NCBI GenBank assembly: GCA_045651865.1 | Contig: JAZRTC010000089.1 | Coordinates: 1-42,412, forward strand | Source: RGIG1959 sp045651865 | GTDB lineage: Bacteria > Bacillota > Clostridia > Oscillospirales > Acutalibacteraceae | Length of the DNA: 42,412 nucleotides | Direction: 5' to 3' | Part shown: in pieces, positions 23,142 through 31,891 of the stretch | Layout: the number at the start of each line of letters is the position of its first letter | Numbering within the stretch: the stretch's first letter is position 1 | The notes under the pieces: generated by a model | What the model saw: the letters and a program-made list of their open reading frames with translations, nothing else | Databases searched by the model: none | Told to the model about the DNA's origin: nothing | Position numbers and translations under genes: made by a program

Positions 23142-23174
23142 GAATTCGATTGTTGCAACATCGCGGGTGGCAGA

Positions 23175-24716
23175 TTACTTCCACAATCCGACATCCTTCA
23201 GCGCGGCGACGGCGCGCGCCTGCGGAATGCTGAATGACCACACATCGTTGTCCTGCAAGGCAGATGCCTGTTCCTTCAGAGCGGCAGAAGCGAGGACATA
23301 CACGCGGTTTGTGACCTTCGTTGTGCCGAGGCCGTCATACAGGCGGCACAGTGCCGGCACCGCCGCTTCGTTGAGGTCTTCGAGTGCGTCGAGATCCACT
23401 GTCTTGAGGTCGCCGCTGAGATAGCGGTCGACATTGTAATCGGCGATGATGCCGTTAACATTGGCAAGCGACAACCCTGCAAACATCGTCACGCACACCG
23501 CCGTGCAGAGGAACACGGTCTTCATCTTTGGCACAAAGCGACCGACGGCAATCAACACAAAGACAATCGCCAGTACCGCCATAAACCAGGTGGCGTATAC
23601 ACGCTTTTGGGTCAGTCCGTAGGCATCGATGTACATCACCATTTTCGCAACAGCCGTGGCGATGAGCACCAGCGTCGACACGGAATACAGCGGTGTCAGA
23701 ATCTTCAGCAGAACCGATGAGCCGTTGTCGTTTCGCTTTGCCACAGCGATGGCAAGCAGGATCATGCCGAGGTTGATGACCGACACGGTGCACAGCTGGA
23801 AGAAGCCTTCTCTGGCAAAGGACGCGTAGCTGAAACCGTCGGGCAGTTCGCCCGTGAATCCCGCGACATAATATTGCCATTGCGAGACAAAGAACACGAT
23901 GTACACCAGCAACATCGGCACAGTCGCCGCCGTCACCGTCAGCGGGGATACGACGCGGCATTTGGCGGCGGCTGTTTGGCAATGCTCCTCGGTGAGGATG
24001 TGTCCACCCTCGTGATCAGCACCGGCGATCAGCATACCGAAAAGATACATGCCCAGTGGAATACCAAAAGCGATGCTGGCGAGATGAGAGAAGATATCAC
24101 CGATATTGAAATCAAACAGCTTTTTGAGAAGCTCGGAAAACCCGCTGTCATAGGACAGCAGTCCCAGCACTGCGGCGGTGGGAACCAGCGCGATCAACAG
24201 ACCGCCGAGAATCTTGGCAAGCACCTTGCCGCCGACCTTCGCCTTGCCTGAAAACATCGCCGTGAACAGATTGGCACGGGCGCAAAACGGCATCACGATC
24301 GCCGCTTTGAAGGTGTCAACGAGCAGGAAATCAGACACACCGCGCTGCAAGGTATTGCCCGTGATCGCGTGAACGGTATAGGCATAGGCGACCAGCGCAT
24401 ACCAGAAGCACAGGCGGCGCAGAAACGGCTCGGCGCAAAGCAACATCGCGGCGCTGATCACCACAGCGGAGCCGACGGCACACCACGCGTTTAATGGGCA
24501 GGCAAAGCCTTTGGCGTGTAAGACGATCAGTGTGACGACATACAATCCGATCAGAAACAGCATCGCCCCGAGCGGCGCCATTGTCACGGGGACAAGGCGG
24601 CACAGCAGATAACCTGCGAGGAGGCACACCCACGCAAACACACTTTCCGATTTTGCGTAGCTGCGCGGTGCAGGCGGGGTAAAGTCGGGGACAGCGGTCA
24701 TATTTTGGTCGTTCAT
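23175..24716 (-). CDS. Polytopic membrane protein, DUF4173/DUF4153 family
   Basis: 513 residues; ATG 24716 lies 9 bases after AAAGGAG on the minus strand, and a GTG at 24725 overlaps that site. About 12 membrane segments can be counted between residues 25 and 430. Marker phrases of the family are present: SDFLLVDTFKAAIVMPF and YIDAYGLTQKRVYATWFM. The last 90 residues are soluble (NVDRYLSGDLKTVDLDALEDL), a feature of DUF4173 proteins. Function is unknown; members are often predicted sensors or lipid-linked enzymes. It is monocistronic, with a near-consensus promoter. Confidence 0.8.
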   Translation of the reverse strand: MNDQNMTAVPDFTPPAPRSYAKSESVFAWVCLLAGYLLCRLVPVTMAPLGAMLFLIGLYVVTLIVLHAKGFACPLNAWCAVGSAVVISAAMLLCAEPFLRRLCFWYALVAYAYTVHAITGNTLQRGVSDFLLVDTFKAAIVMPFCARANLFTAMFSGKAKVGGKVLAKILGGLLIALVPTAAVLGLLSYDSGFSELLKKLFDFNIGDIFSHLASIAFGIPLGMYLFGMLIAGADHEGGHILTEEHCQTAAAKCRVVSPLTVTAATVPMLLVYIVFFVSQWQYYVAGFTGELPDGFSYASFAREGFFQLCTVSVINLGMILLAIAVAKRNDNGSSVLLKILTPLYSVSTLVLIATAVAKMVMYIDAYGLTQKRVYATWFMAVLAIVFVLIAVGRFVPKMKTVFLCTAVCVTMFAGLSLANVNGIIADYNVDRYLSGDLKTVDLDALEDLNEAAVPALCRLYDGLGTTKVTNRVYVLASAALKEQASALQDNDVWSFSIPQARAVAALKDVGLWK

Positions 24717-24746
24717 AACAAACACTCCTTTGCGGTTGTTGGTAAT

Positions 24747-24775
24747 ATACTACACCGCAAAAGAGCGTTTGTCAA
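24747..24775 (-). promoter_or_regulatory. Sigma-A promoter of the DUF4173 gene
   Basis: Minus strand: -35 TTGACA (24770-24775), 17-base spacer, -10 TAGTAT (24747-24752). Confidence 0.8.
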
Positions 24776-24893
24776 CACAAACTTATTGAAAAACAATAAA
24801 AAATTAGCGAAATACAAATTATGCATAAATTCACGGCGGAACGGGAACACTTTTTTGGCAAAGGTAAATAAACCCAAAAGGGAGAGGTGTTCT

Positions 24894-25208
24894 ATGCCGT
24901 CAAGATGGATCTGGATTCTGGCAATCGCGATTGTGGTGACGGTGCTGTTGCTTGGCGCAATCGTGAGTGAATCGGTGCGCATAGGTGAAGACCCCGAACC
25001 CCGCGAGCCGCTCGGCAGAGCGTACCGCATCATCGGGGTATGGGAAGACCGCGTAGCGGTGTATGTGCCGCAGACCGATACCCCTGAGCGGGTGTATGAG
25101 GCGCGGGTGTCGGCACTGCCCGCAGAAGAACAGCAAAAACTACGCGAGGGCATCGCCGTGTACAACAGCGAAACCCTCGCGAAAACGCTTGAAGATTATG
25201 TGTCATAG
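24894..25208 (+). CDS. Small membrane-anchored protein with BofC-type C-terminal domain
   Basis: 104 residues; ATG 24894 with GGGAGAGG 7-12 bases upstream. An N-terminal helix at about 5-25 (WIWILAIAIVVTVLLLGAIV) is followed by a linker. The compact C-terminal domain reads YRIIGVWEDRVAVYVP, then LPAEEQQKLREGI and ends TLEDYVS. That C-terminal pattern (a strand pair, LPxxDQxxLxxGI, LEDY.S) is like the BofC C-terminal module of spore formers, where BofC restrains SpoIVB. The resemblance is by eye and the full BofC N-terminal domain is absent. Its stop codon overlaps that of the convergent acyltransferase-like gene. Confidence 0.6.
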   Translation: MPSRWIWILAIAIVVTVLLLGAIVSESVRIGEDPEPREPLGRAYRIIGVWEDRVAVYVPQTDTPERVYEARVSALPAEEQQKLREGIAVYNSETLAKTLEDYVS

Positions 25209-25919
25209 GCGGGAGATCATCCACGCCGCACCGAATATGATCGGTTGATGAATCAGATACACCCACAGACTGTGTCGCCCGAGCCACGACAGCGGCGGCA
25301 CGCGGCGCCGAAAGCACCACGCGGGCAGGCGGTCGCGCCACCTGCCGAGAAAAGTGCCTGCAAGAAAGAGAAACAGCCACGGGATGAGCGGGAAATAATC
25401 CGCACTGAACACCGTGCCGAATCCGAGCGGCAGGAGCGGGTCACATGCCAGTAGAGCGGCAGGGAGCGGCATCCCGAAAAATGTCCCGCCGTGCATCGTC
25501 GGCACTGTCCAGCTGACAGCGAACAGCACCGCGGTCGCAATCGTGCCGACAAGCGGCGGGATGCGGTCGAGAAGCGGTTTTGACAGCGCAAACAGCAGGA
25601 TACATACACTCAGACAGTGCAATACACCGAACCGGATCACCTGCGACGGCATCACCAGCCGTAACACGATCGTCATCCCGATCGATACCGCCGCAAGAAG
25701 CAGTCCGCGTCGCATATTGTTGTGCGACAGGCGGCAGGAAAAGCCGCACAGCACAATGAAGATGCCCGCAAAGATCGGCTCGACGGGATAAAAGAAATTA
25801 TACAGCGACAGCGCAAGCGGCGACAAAAAGGATGCCGCCAGCGTGTACAGCGCGTGGTAAATCACCATCAGCACCACACACAACCCGCGCAATTCATCCA
25901 ATATATGAATACGGTTCAT
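25203..25919 (-). CDS. HGSNAT/DUF1624-like acyltransferase membrane protein
   Basis: 238 residues; ATG 25919 follows AAGGAG at 9 bases on the minus strand. The opening RIHILDELRGLCVVLMVIYH, with conserved Asp-Glu-x-Arg-Gly and a membrane His, is the family signature. Seven or so membrane helices follow, ending SLWVYLIHQPIIFG as in heparan-alpha-glucosaminide acetyltransferase-like and acyltransferase-3-like proteins. It probably moves an acetyl group across the membrane to a cell-surface sugar. It starts inside the end of a transposase remnant and ends overlapping the convergent gene by 6 bases, so the locus is tightly packed. Confidence 0.75.
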   Translation of the reverse strand: MNRIHILDELRGLCVVLMVIYHALYTLAASFLSPLALSLYNFFYPVEPIFAGIFIVLCGFSCRLSHNNMRRGLLLAAVSIGMTIVLRLVMPSQVIRFGVLHCLSVCILLFALSKPLLDRIPPLVGTIATAVLFAVSWTVPTMHGGTFFGMPLPAALLACDPLLPLGFGTVFSADYFPLIPWLFLFLAGTFLGRWRDRLPAWCFRRRVPPLSWLGRHSLWVYLIHQPIIFGAAWMISRL

Positions 25920-26233
25920 AGGCGCTCCTTTTTGGTAAGTGACCATTTCAACGGATTGTTGTCGATATATTGCCATGTTTCAAGATAATCTTCTTTGCCG
26001 CGTATGATATGATCGTGAAACGAAGCCTGAAAGGGCGAGAGGCCTGTTTTCTTTCGCACCATGACTTTCAGCGCACGAATGATGGTACTGACCGTAGGGC
26101 GCGCAAACCCCTGCGCGCCCTACGACGGAACACAGAATGTGTGCTTTGTACAAACCGTAACATGATAAGCGCCTGCTGTGCCGTAGTCAAACTCCTGCAA
26201 TCGAGGATGTTTACGAACAGGTCTTTCAATCAT
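25916..26233 (-). pseudogene. REP-associated tyrosine transposase (RAYT/Y1) remnant
   Basis: Read on the minus strand from ATG 26233, the frame gives a 37-residue N-terminal piece (starting MIERPVRKHPRLQEFDYG, with YHVTVCTKHTFC as in RAYT starts), then TAG at 26122-26120. The same frame resumes with the C-terminal end of the family: IIRALKVMVRKKTGLSPFQ, SFHDHIIRGKEDYL, WQYIDNNPLKW, stop at 25918-25916. The middle, including the HxH and probably the catalytic Tyr region, is missing. A perfect palindrome (26093-26124) sits at the join. The ATG overlaps the hflX stop (ATGA), and the end overlaps the ATG of the acyltransferase gene. This is a decayed element, no longer able to move. Confidence 0.75.
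26093..26124. repeat. REP-like perfect palindrome inside the transposase remnant
   Basis: 12-bp arms CGTAGGGCGCGC (26093-26104) and GCGCGCCCTACG (26113-26124), 8-base loop AAACCCCT. It carries the in-frame TAG that ends the N-terminal fragment. REP palindromes are the substrates of RAYT enzymes. Confidence 0.7.
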
Positions 26234-27486
26234 ACATCTTCCTCGTACCGTGCCGTCAATTCCAGCAACACCGGGCCGAGCGTGACGGTCATACGCAGTC
26301 CTTCGGGGACATATTCTTCATATTCCACCGCGCCTTCCTTGCGGCATCGTTCGGCGAGCGCGCCTTCGGAAAACGGGAACAGCAAGGTCACGCGACGACG
26401 ATCGGGCGGCAACGCCTCCACGATCCCGGCGAGCAATTCATCCAGCCCCCAGCCGTGCAGGGCGCTGATATAAAAGGTATTGCCGACGCGTTCGTGCGGG
26501 GTATCGGATACCGTGTCCCATTTGTTGAGCACCGACAGTATGGGTGTTTCACCGCATCCAAGCTCGGACAGTAGTTTGCGCGAGACTTCCAGATGCTCGT
26601 CCGATTCGGGAGAACCCGCATCGCACAGGTTGAGAATGACATCCGCTTCGACCGCTTCTTCCAGCGTCGAGCGGAACGCGTTGACCAGATGGTGGGGCAG
26701 GCGACGCACAAAACCGACCGTGTCAACCAGCAACACACTTTGCCCGTCGGGCAGAGTCAACGCACGGGCGGTGGTATCGAGGGTGGCAAACAGCTTGTTT
26801 TCCGCCAGCACACCCGCATCGGTCAATCGGTTAAGCAATGTCGATTTGCCCGCATTTGTATAGCCGACAAGCGCAACCGTCCGCACGCCGTCCTTGCGAC
26901 GCCGTGCACGCAGTCCTTCGCGATGGCGCTTGACTTCTTCGAGCCGTTCTTTCAGCGCCGCAACGCGACGGTGAATGTGACGGCGATCGCTTTCGAGCTT
27001 CGTCTCACCGGGGCCTCTTGTGCCGATGCCACCGCCCAGTCGCGACAGCGATTTGCCAAGACCCGCCAGACGCGGCAAGCGGTATTGCAACTGTGCCAGC
27101 TCCACCTGCAAGCGGCCTTCTGCCGAGCGGGCGCGGGCGGCAAAAATATCCAGAATCAGCATCGTGCGGTCGATGATGCGGCAGGGCAGAGCGTCCTCGA
27201 GGTTGCGAAGCTGGGTGGGGGACAGCTCGCAATCAAAGATCACCAGCTCCGCTTCCTGCGCCACGCAAAGCTCGGCAAGCTCCAAAACGCGTCCGCTTCC
27301 GAGATAAGTCGCCTTTTTGGGTGCTTCGCGCTTTTGCGTCAGCACGGCGATCACCTCGGCGCCTGCCGTGGCGGCGAGTTCCCGAAGCTCCGCAAGCGAG
27401 CTTTCTATATCATATTCCTCGGTGTCGAGCGCGACAAGAATCGCGCGCTCGGGCTGTTCGTCATCGAGGTTGTTGTAGAGTTCCAT
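26230..27486 (-). CDS. hflX: GTPase HflX (ribosome-associated)
   Basis: 418 residues; ATG 27486 with AAAGGAG upstream on the minus strand. The N-terminal nucleotide-binding-like domain (about 1-120, ending LSPTQLRNLEDAL) precedes the glycine-rich signature GGIGTRGPGETKLE. The G domain follows: G1 GYTNAGKST, G3 DTVGF and G4 NKWD, with the family's C-terminal domain ending VTLGPVLLELTARYEEDV. HflX binds the large subunit and splits stalled ribosomes after stress. It is the last gene of a metallophosphoesterase-polA-hflX run, 76 bases after polA. Confidence 0.95.
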   Translation of the reverse strand: MELYNNLDDEQPERAILVALDTEEYDIESSLAELRELAATAGAEVIAVLTQKREAPKKATYLGSGRVLELAELCVAQEAELVIFDCELSPTQLRNLEDALPCRIIDRTMLILDIFAARARSAEGRLQVELAQLQYRLPRLAGLGKSLSRLGGGIGTRGPGETKLESDRRHIHRRVAALKERLEEVKRHREGLRARRRKDGVRTVALVGYTNAGKSTLLNRLTDAGVLAENKLFATLDTTARALTLPDGQSVLLVDTVGFVRRLPHHLVNAFRSTLEEAVEADVILNLCDAGSPESDEHLEVSRKLLSELGCGETPILSVLNKWDTVSDTPHERVGNTFYISALHGWGLDELLAGIVEALPPDRRRVTLLFPFSEGALAERCRKEGAVEYEEYVPEGLRMTVTLGPVLLELTARYEEDV

Positions 27487-27524
27487 AAGCGTCTCCTTTC
27501 TGTGAAAACGAAGGGAAAAGATAG

Positions 27525-27547
27525 CCTCCCCTTGAAGCAAGGGGAGG
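27525..27547. repeat. Perfect 10-bp hairpin between polA and hflX
   Basis: Arms CCTCCCCTTG (27525-27534) and CAAGGGGAGG (27538-27547), 3-base loop. On the minus strand it is followed by CTATCTTTTCCC, so it may act as a weak terminator of polA. It also resembles decayed CCTCCCCTT...AAGGGGAGG repeats seen between genes in many gut Clostridia, with GTGTCAGCC beside it. Confidence 0.5.
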
Positions 27548-27562
27548 TGTCAGCCGAGAGGC

Positions 27563-30085
27563 TCATTCCTTTGCGTCGAACCAGGTCTTGCCTGTGTGCA
27601 CATCGGCGAGCATCGCGACGGTGAGGGACACCGCGCGCTCCATTTCTTCTTTGAGGAGGGATTCAACGGCTTTTGCTTCCGCTTCGGGTGCTTCAACCAT
27701 CAGTTCGTCGTGTACCTGCAAAATCAGCTTTGCTTGCAGACCGTCGGCTTTGAGGCGGTCATACACGCGGATCATCGCGATTTTGATGATATCCGCCGCC
27801 GTGCCCTGAATGGGCATATTGCGTGCCACGCGTTCGCCGAAGCCGCGCATGATGGCGTTGCCTGCGTGAAGCTCAGGGAGCGGGCGGCGACGACCGAACA
27901 GCGTTTGCGCGTAGCCGCGTTCTTTCGCATCCTCGATCAGCCGATCCATAAACGCGGCGATGCCGCTGTAATGCTGCAAATAGCCTTCGATATAGCTTTT
28001 GGCTTCCTTGAACGATACGCCGAGATCTTCGGACAGCGAGTGTGCGCCGATACCGTAGACAATGCCGAAATTGACCGCCTTGGCACTTGAACGCATGCGC
28101 GGCGTGACCTCCTCAAGCGGTACGCCGAACACCTGCGACGCGGTGATGCGGTGAATGTCCTCGCCACTCGCAAAGCCGTCGATCATCGTCTGATCGTTCG
28201 CCATTGCGGCAAGCACGCGCAGTTCGATCTGCGAATAGTCGGCGTCCACCAGCACACAGCCGTCCGCCGCCTTGAGATAGCGGCGAAGCTCGCGTCCCTG
28301 CGGGGAGCGCACGGGGATGTTCTGCAGGTTGGGGTCGGCGGAACTGATACGACCCGTGCGGGTTTCGGTCTGGTTGAAGGTCGAGCGGATGCGCCCGTCC
28401 GCCTCAATGGCGGCGGCGAGTCCGTCGCAATAGGTCGATTTCAGCTTGGCCAGCGTGCGGTATTGCAACAACATATCCACCGCGGGGTGGATAAAGCGGA
28501 GTTTTTCCAGCACATCCGCGCTTGTCGACCAACCGCTTTTGGTCTTTTTGCCGTGAGGCAATGCTAAATCTTCAAACAGAGCGGTTGCCAGCTGTTTGGG
28601 GGAATTGAGATTGAATTCATAGCCGACTGCGTCCCACACGCCTTGTTGCAGGCGGGTGATTTCGGCGGCGAGCGTGTCGCCGTAGGCAAGCAGACCCTCA
28701 CGGTCCGCCGCCACGCCGCACAGCTCCATATCCGCAAGCACCAACGACAGCGGGAGTTCAATATCGGTCAGCAGTTTCTGACTGTCAGGGTCGGCGGCAA
28801 GTGCCGTTTCCATCGTGTCCGCCAGCGCGGAGAACCACGCTTCGGGCGTTTCGGTATCGCCTGTTACGCCGTATTCCGTGAGCAGGCGGTTAAGCGAATA
28901 CTCCGACGATAAGGGGTTGAGCAGATACGCGGCAAGCGCGGTGTCAAATACCACCCCTGCGGGGGTATACCCTTTCTGAAGAAGCGCTTTGTACAGCGCT
29001 TTGCCGTCGTGGGTGCGCTTCGCGATGGAGGCGTCCGCCATCAGCGGCGCCACGGTGTCGAGATCGGTCATCGCGGTGCGCTTGCCGCGCGCGATGCAGA
29101 CACCGTTTTCGGTGAGCAGGACATCCAGCACGCCGTCTGCCGCCAGCACCTCGTCCGCCGTGGCGGCGGTACAGGCGTATGCACAGGTCTCGGTGTCGGC
29201 GGGTGCGCTTGTCACCGCCTGCAAGCCGAGCTTGTCGAGCATCTTGAAAAATTCGAGACTTGTCAATAAGCGTGCGAGCGGCTCTTGTTGCATCGGGGCG
29301 ATGCGGTAGGTATCGAGCGTCGTATCGACAGGCGCTTGCCGTTCAATCGTACCAAGGGTGCGGCTGAGATACGCACTGTCTTTGCCTGCTGTCAGCTTTG
29401 CCTTGAGGCTGTCGCGCAGGGCGGCGGTGTCGAGGTTCTCGTATAAAGCGTCGAGTGAGCCGAACTCCTGTAACAGCGAGAGCGCCGTTTTTTCGCCGAC
29501 ACCGGGTACACCGGGAATTTTATCCGAGGCATCGCCCATCAGTGCTTTCAGGTCGATCAGCTGAGCGGGGGTCAGTCCGTATTTTTCAAAAATCGCCGCT
29601 GTATCCATCCGTGCGGTGTCGGGTTGTCCCGCTTTGGTGGAGGCGAGAAGCACCGTCGTTTTGTCGCTGACGAGCTGTAAGCTGTCGCGGTCACCCGTCG
29701 CGAGATAGCACTGCGCTCCCTCTTGCTCGGCGGCAAGCGAGAGCGTGCCGAGGATGTCATCGGCTTCAAAGCCTTCTTTGGTCACGACCGTCACACCCAG
29801 AAGCGGCAACAGCTCTTTGATGACGGGGAGCTGTTCGCGAAGCTCGTCGGGCATATGTTTTCTGCCCGCTTTGTAGTCCGCGTACATTTTATGGCGGAAG
29901 GTCGGGGCAGACAGATCGAATGCCGCCGCCGCGTGGGTTGCACCCGTCAGCTCGGTCAGGCGGAAATAGATATTTAAAAAGCCGAAGATCGCGTTGGTAT
30001 AGCGACCGTCTTTGGTGGTCAGCGCCTTGACGCCGTAAAACGCGCGGTTCAGGATGCTGTTGCCGTCGAGAATCAGAAAGGTCAT
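27563..30085 (-). CDS. polA: DNA polymerase I
   Basis: 840 residues; ATG 30085, with GGAGGA on the minus strand; its start overlaps the stop of the metallophosphoesterase gene (ATGA). The 5'-3' exonuclease domain, residues 1-290, has LILDGNSILNRAFYG and the H3TH region (IPGVPGVGEKTALSLL). The 3'-5' exonuclease-like domain is about 300-470, but its metal ligands are not kept (LDVLLTENG in place of the DxE motif), so proofreading is probably absent. The polymerase domain has VDADYSQIELRVLA (motif A), RSSAKAVNFGIVYGIG (motif B) and LQVHDELMVEAP (motif C). It removes RNA primers and fills gaps. Confidence 0.95.
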   Translation of the reverse strand: MTFLILDGNSILNRAFYGVKALTTKDGRYTNAIFGFLNIYFRLTELTGATHAAAAFDLSAPTFRHKMYADYKAGRKHMPDELREQLPVIKELLPLLGVTVVTKEGFEADDILGTLSLAAEQEGAQCYLATGDRDSLQLVSDKTTVLLASTKAGQPDTARMDTAAIFEKYGLTPAQLIDLKALMGDASDKIPGVPGVGEKTALSLLQEFGSLDALYENLDTAALRDSLKAKLTAGKDSAYLSRTLGTIERQAPVDTTLDTYRIAPMQQEPLARLLTSLEFFKMLDKLGLQAVTSAPADTETCAYACTAATADEVLAADGVLDVLLTENGVCIARGKRTAMTDLDTVAPLMADASIAKRTHDGKALYKALLQKGYTPAGVVFDTALAAYLLNPLSSEYSLNRLLTEYGVTGDTETPEAWFSALADTMETALAADPDSQKLLTDIELPLSLVLADMELCGVAADREGLLAYGDTLAAEITRLQQGVWDAVGYEFNLNSPKQLATALFEDLALPHGKKTKSGWSTSADVLEKLRFIHPAVDMLLQYRTLAKLKSTYCDGLAAAIEADGRIRSTFNQTETRTGRISSADPNLQNIPVRSPQGRELRRYLKAADGCVLVDADYSQIELRVLAAMANDQTMIDGFASGEDIHRITASQVFGVPLEEVTPRMRSSAKAVNFGIVYGIGAHSLSEDLGVSFKEAKSYIEGYLQHYSGIAAFMDRLIEDAKERGYAQTLFGRRRPLPELHAGNAIMRGFGERVARNMPIQGTAADIIKIAMIRVYDRLKADGLQAKLILQVHDELMVEAPEAEAKAVESLLKEEMERAVSLTVAMLADVHTGKTWFDAKE

Positions 30086-30933
30086 ACTGCGTCCTCCGTT
30101 TTCAGCGTAATGACAACCACTTCGGGGCGATTGCCGAAGCGGAGCGGGAAGCCACTGTTTCCGAGACCGCGGCTGACGATCATCTGTGTGTTCCCTTCGT
30201 TGTGCAGTCCCGCCGTGTATTTCGGGAGAATACCTTGCTCGGGCGCAAACAACCCGCCGACAAACGGCAGACGCACCTGTCCGCCGTGGGCGTGGCCGCT
30301 CAGCACAAGGGCAAATCCTTCCTGCGCGTAGTCTTCGAGATATTGCGGGCGGTGGGACAGCGCGATGCAGAAATCGTTTTTGTACGGTGCGTGCACGGTG
30401 TGCATGGTATCGCGCCACGCCTCTTCGTCAAACTGAAACACCGCGGTGTCGGGAATGCCCAGCAGTACAAGGCGGTCGTCACCTTTGCGTACAGGCAGAC
30501 CGCGTCCCGTGATATTCTGCACACCCGTGCGCTCGCACAACGCGCGGAAATGCGGCGCAACGGGCGACAGGGTTTCGTGGTTGCCGTCCACCCGCACGGT
30601 CGGCACGCGTCTGGCAAGTTCCGACAGCAGAACAAGAGCAGGGCGCATCCCTTTCTCATTCACGGTGCGGCGGCGGTCGATGAGGTCGCCTGTGATGAGA
30701 ACCAGATCGGCATCCAGCGAGTCGATCACCGACAAAAGTTGCTGCTGGTCTTTGCCGAATTGAGTTGCGTGAAGATCGGACAGCTGTACAATCCGCAAGC
30801 CGTCAAAAGCGGCGGGCAGGGAAGGAAGCGTCACAGTGTAATGCTTGACGGTGAGCGCGGTGTTTTCCCGCAGTGCCACGGCAGTGGCACCCATAGCCGC
30901 CGCGGCGGCACCGAGTTTGAGAATCGTTTTCAT
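30082..30933 (-). CDS. Membrane-anchored metallophosphoesterase (YkuE-like)
   Basis: 283 residues; ATG 30933 with AAGGAG on the minus strand. The N-terminus has a short hydrophobic segment (about 5-22) that may anchor or export it. Metal-binding motifs appear in order: SDLH (Asp53, His55), GDLID (Asp83), GNHE (Asn118, His119), ALSHRP and GHAHGG. This is the calcineurin-like fold of the YkuE/LpxH-like branch. The substrate is unknown; YkuE relatives act on phosphoesters at the envelope. It is the first gene of the minus-strand operon with polA and hflX. Confidence 0.88.
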   Translation of the reverse strand: MKTILKLGAAAAAMGATAVALRENTALTVKHYTVTLPSLPAAFDGLRIVQLSDLHATQFGKDQQQLLSVIDSLDADLVLITGDLIDRRRTVNEKGMRPALVLLSELARRVPTVRVDGNHETLSPVAPHFRALCERTGVQNITGRGLPVRKGDDRLVLLGIPDTAVFQFDEEAWRDTMHTVHAPYKNDFCIALSHRPQYLEDYAQEGFALVLSGHAHGGQVRLPFVGGLFAPEQGILPKYTAGLHNEGNTQMIVSRGLGNSGFPLRFGNRPEVVVITLKTEDAV

Positions 30934-30983
30934 ATCATAAAACTCCTTCTGAGGCGGTTTTGTCCTATATATTCTTATCTTAT

Positions 30984-31012
30984 ATCATACCCCAAATCCA
31001 CTCATAATGCAA
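30984..31012 (-). promoter_or_regulatory. Sigma-A promoter of the metallophosphoesterase-polA-hflX operon
   Basis: Minus strand: -35 TTGCAT (31007-31012), 17-base spacer, -10 TATGAT (30984-30989). Confidence 0.75.
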
Positions 31013-31082
31013 GCCTTGCGGCAATTCGCAGCGGAATTGTTAAAAAATTCACGCTCTGCGGTGCAAATGTTGCGAAAACCCC

Positions 31083-31111
31083 TTGCGCATCACAAAAAAA
31101 CAAGCTATAAT
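31083..31111 (+). promoter_or_regulatory. Sigma-A promoter of the IscU-like/GGGtGRT operon
   Basis: -35 TTGCGC (31083-31088), 17-base spacer, -10 TATAAT (31106-31111). It leaves a leader of about 67 bases before the first gene. Confidence 0.75.
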
Positions 31112-31184
31112 AAGAAAAGGTGTGGCGGTCTTTTGTGATCGCCCCTGTCAATGTTGGAATTATAAAGTGAAAGGAGTCCCCACT

Positions 31185-31877
31185 ATGAATTATTCTCATG
31201 AAGTGGAACAGATGTGCGTTGTCCGCAAGGGCCCGCATCACGGTCCCGCGCCCATCCCCGAAGAGGGCAAATGGGTGAAACCCTATCAGATTGCTGACAT
31301 TTCCGGCCTTTCCCACGGTGTGGGCTGGTGTGCTCCCCAGCAAGGTACCTGCAAGCTGACCCTGAACCTCAAGGAAGGCATTGTTGAGGAAGCCCTTGTG
31401 GAGACCATCGGTTGCTCGGGTATGACTCACTCGGCGGCTATGGCGGCGGAGATTCTCCCCGGCAAGACTCTGCTCGAGTGCCTGAACACCGACCTCGTGT
31501 GCGACGCAATCAATGTTGCAATGCGCGAGATTTTCCTCCAGCTCGTTTACGGCCGCACCCAGTCTGCGTTCTCCGAGGACGGTCTGTCCATCGGCGCAGG
31601 TCTTGAGGATCTTGGTAAGGGTCTGCGTTCGCAGGTCGGCACCATGTTCTCCACCAAGGCGAAGGGCGTGCGTTACCTCGAGATGGCTGAGGGTTATGTT
31701 ATCAAACTCGCTCTCGACGAGAACGACGAGGTCACGGGCTATCAGTTCGTCCGCCTTGGCAAGATGCTCGAAGACATCCGCCACGGCATGGAGCCCAACG
31801 AAGCGTATGCAAAGAACATCGGTCAGTACGGCCGTTTCGACAACGCTGCGAAGTATATCGACCCGCGTGAAGAATGA
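31185..31877 (+). CDS. IscU/NifU-like iron-sulfur scaffold protein
   Basis: 230 residues; ATG 31185 with AAAGGAG 9 bases upstream. The core has the scaffold phrase ETIGCSGMTHSAAMAAEILPG, with Cys77 at the position of an IscU cluster ligand. Further Cys lie at 11, 49, 56, 99 and 106, so a cluster could be held by several ligands. It is longer than IscU (about 130 residues); the last 90 residues (VRYLEMAEGYVIKLALDEND) form a lineage-specific tail. It is always seen next to a GGGtGRT protein in Clostridia, as here (14 bases apart), and the pair is presumed to assemble or carry a metal cluster. Confidence 0.8.
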   Translation: MNYSHEVEQMCVVRKGPHHGPAPIPEEGKWVKPYQIADISGLSHGVGWCAPQQGTCKLTLNLKEGIVEEALVETIGCSGMTHSAAMAAEILPGKTLLECLNTDLVCDAINVAMREIFLQLVYGRTQSAFSEDGLSIGAGLEDLGKGLRSQVGTMFSTKAKGVRYLEMAEGYVIKLALDENDEVTGYQFVRLGKMLEDIRHGMEPNEAYAKNIGQYGRFDNAAKYIDPREE

Positions 31878-31891
31878 GAGGAGGAAACGAC

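Noticed and set aside
21277..23241. 654-codon minus-strand frame opposite the DUF4340 gene
   Set aside because: Crosses the bidirectional terminator at 23103-23141 and lacks any family resemblance.
25970..26473. Plus-strand frame across the acyltransferase/hflX junction
   Set aside because: It runs opposite hflX and the transposase remnant, which explain the sequence better.
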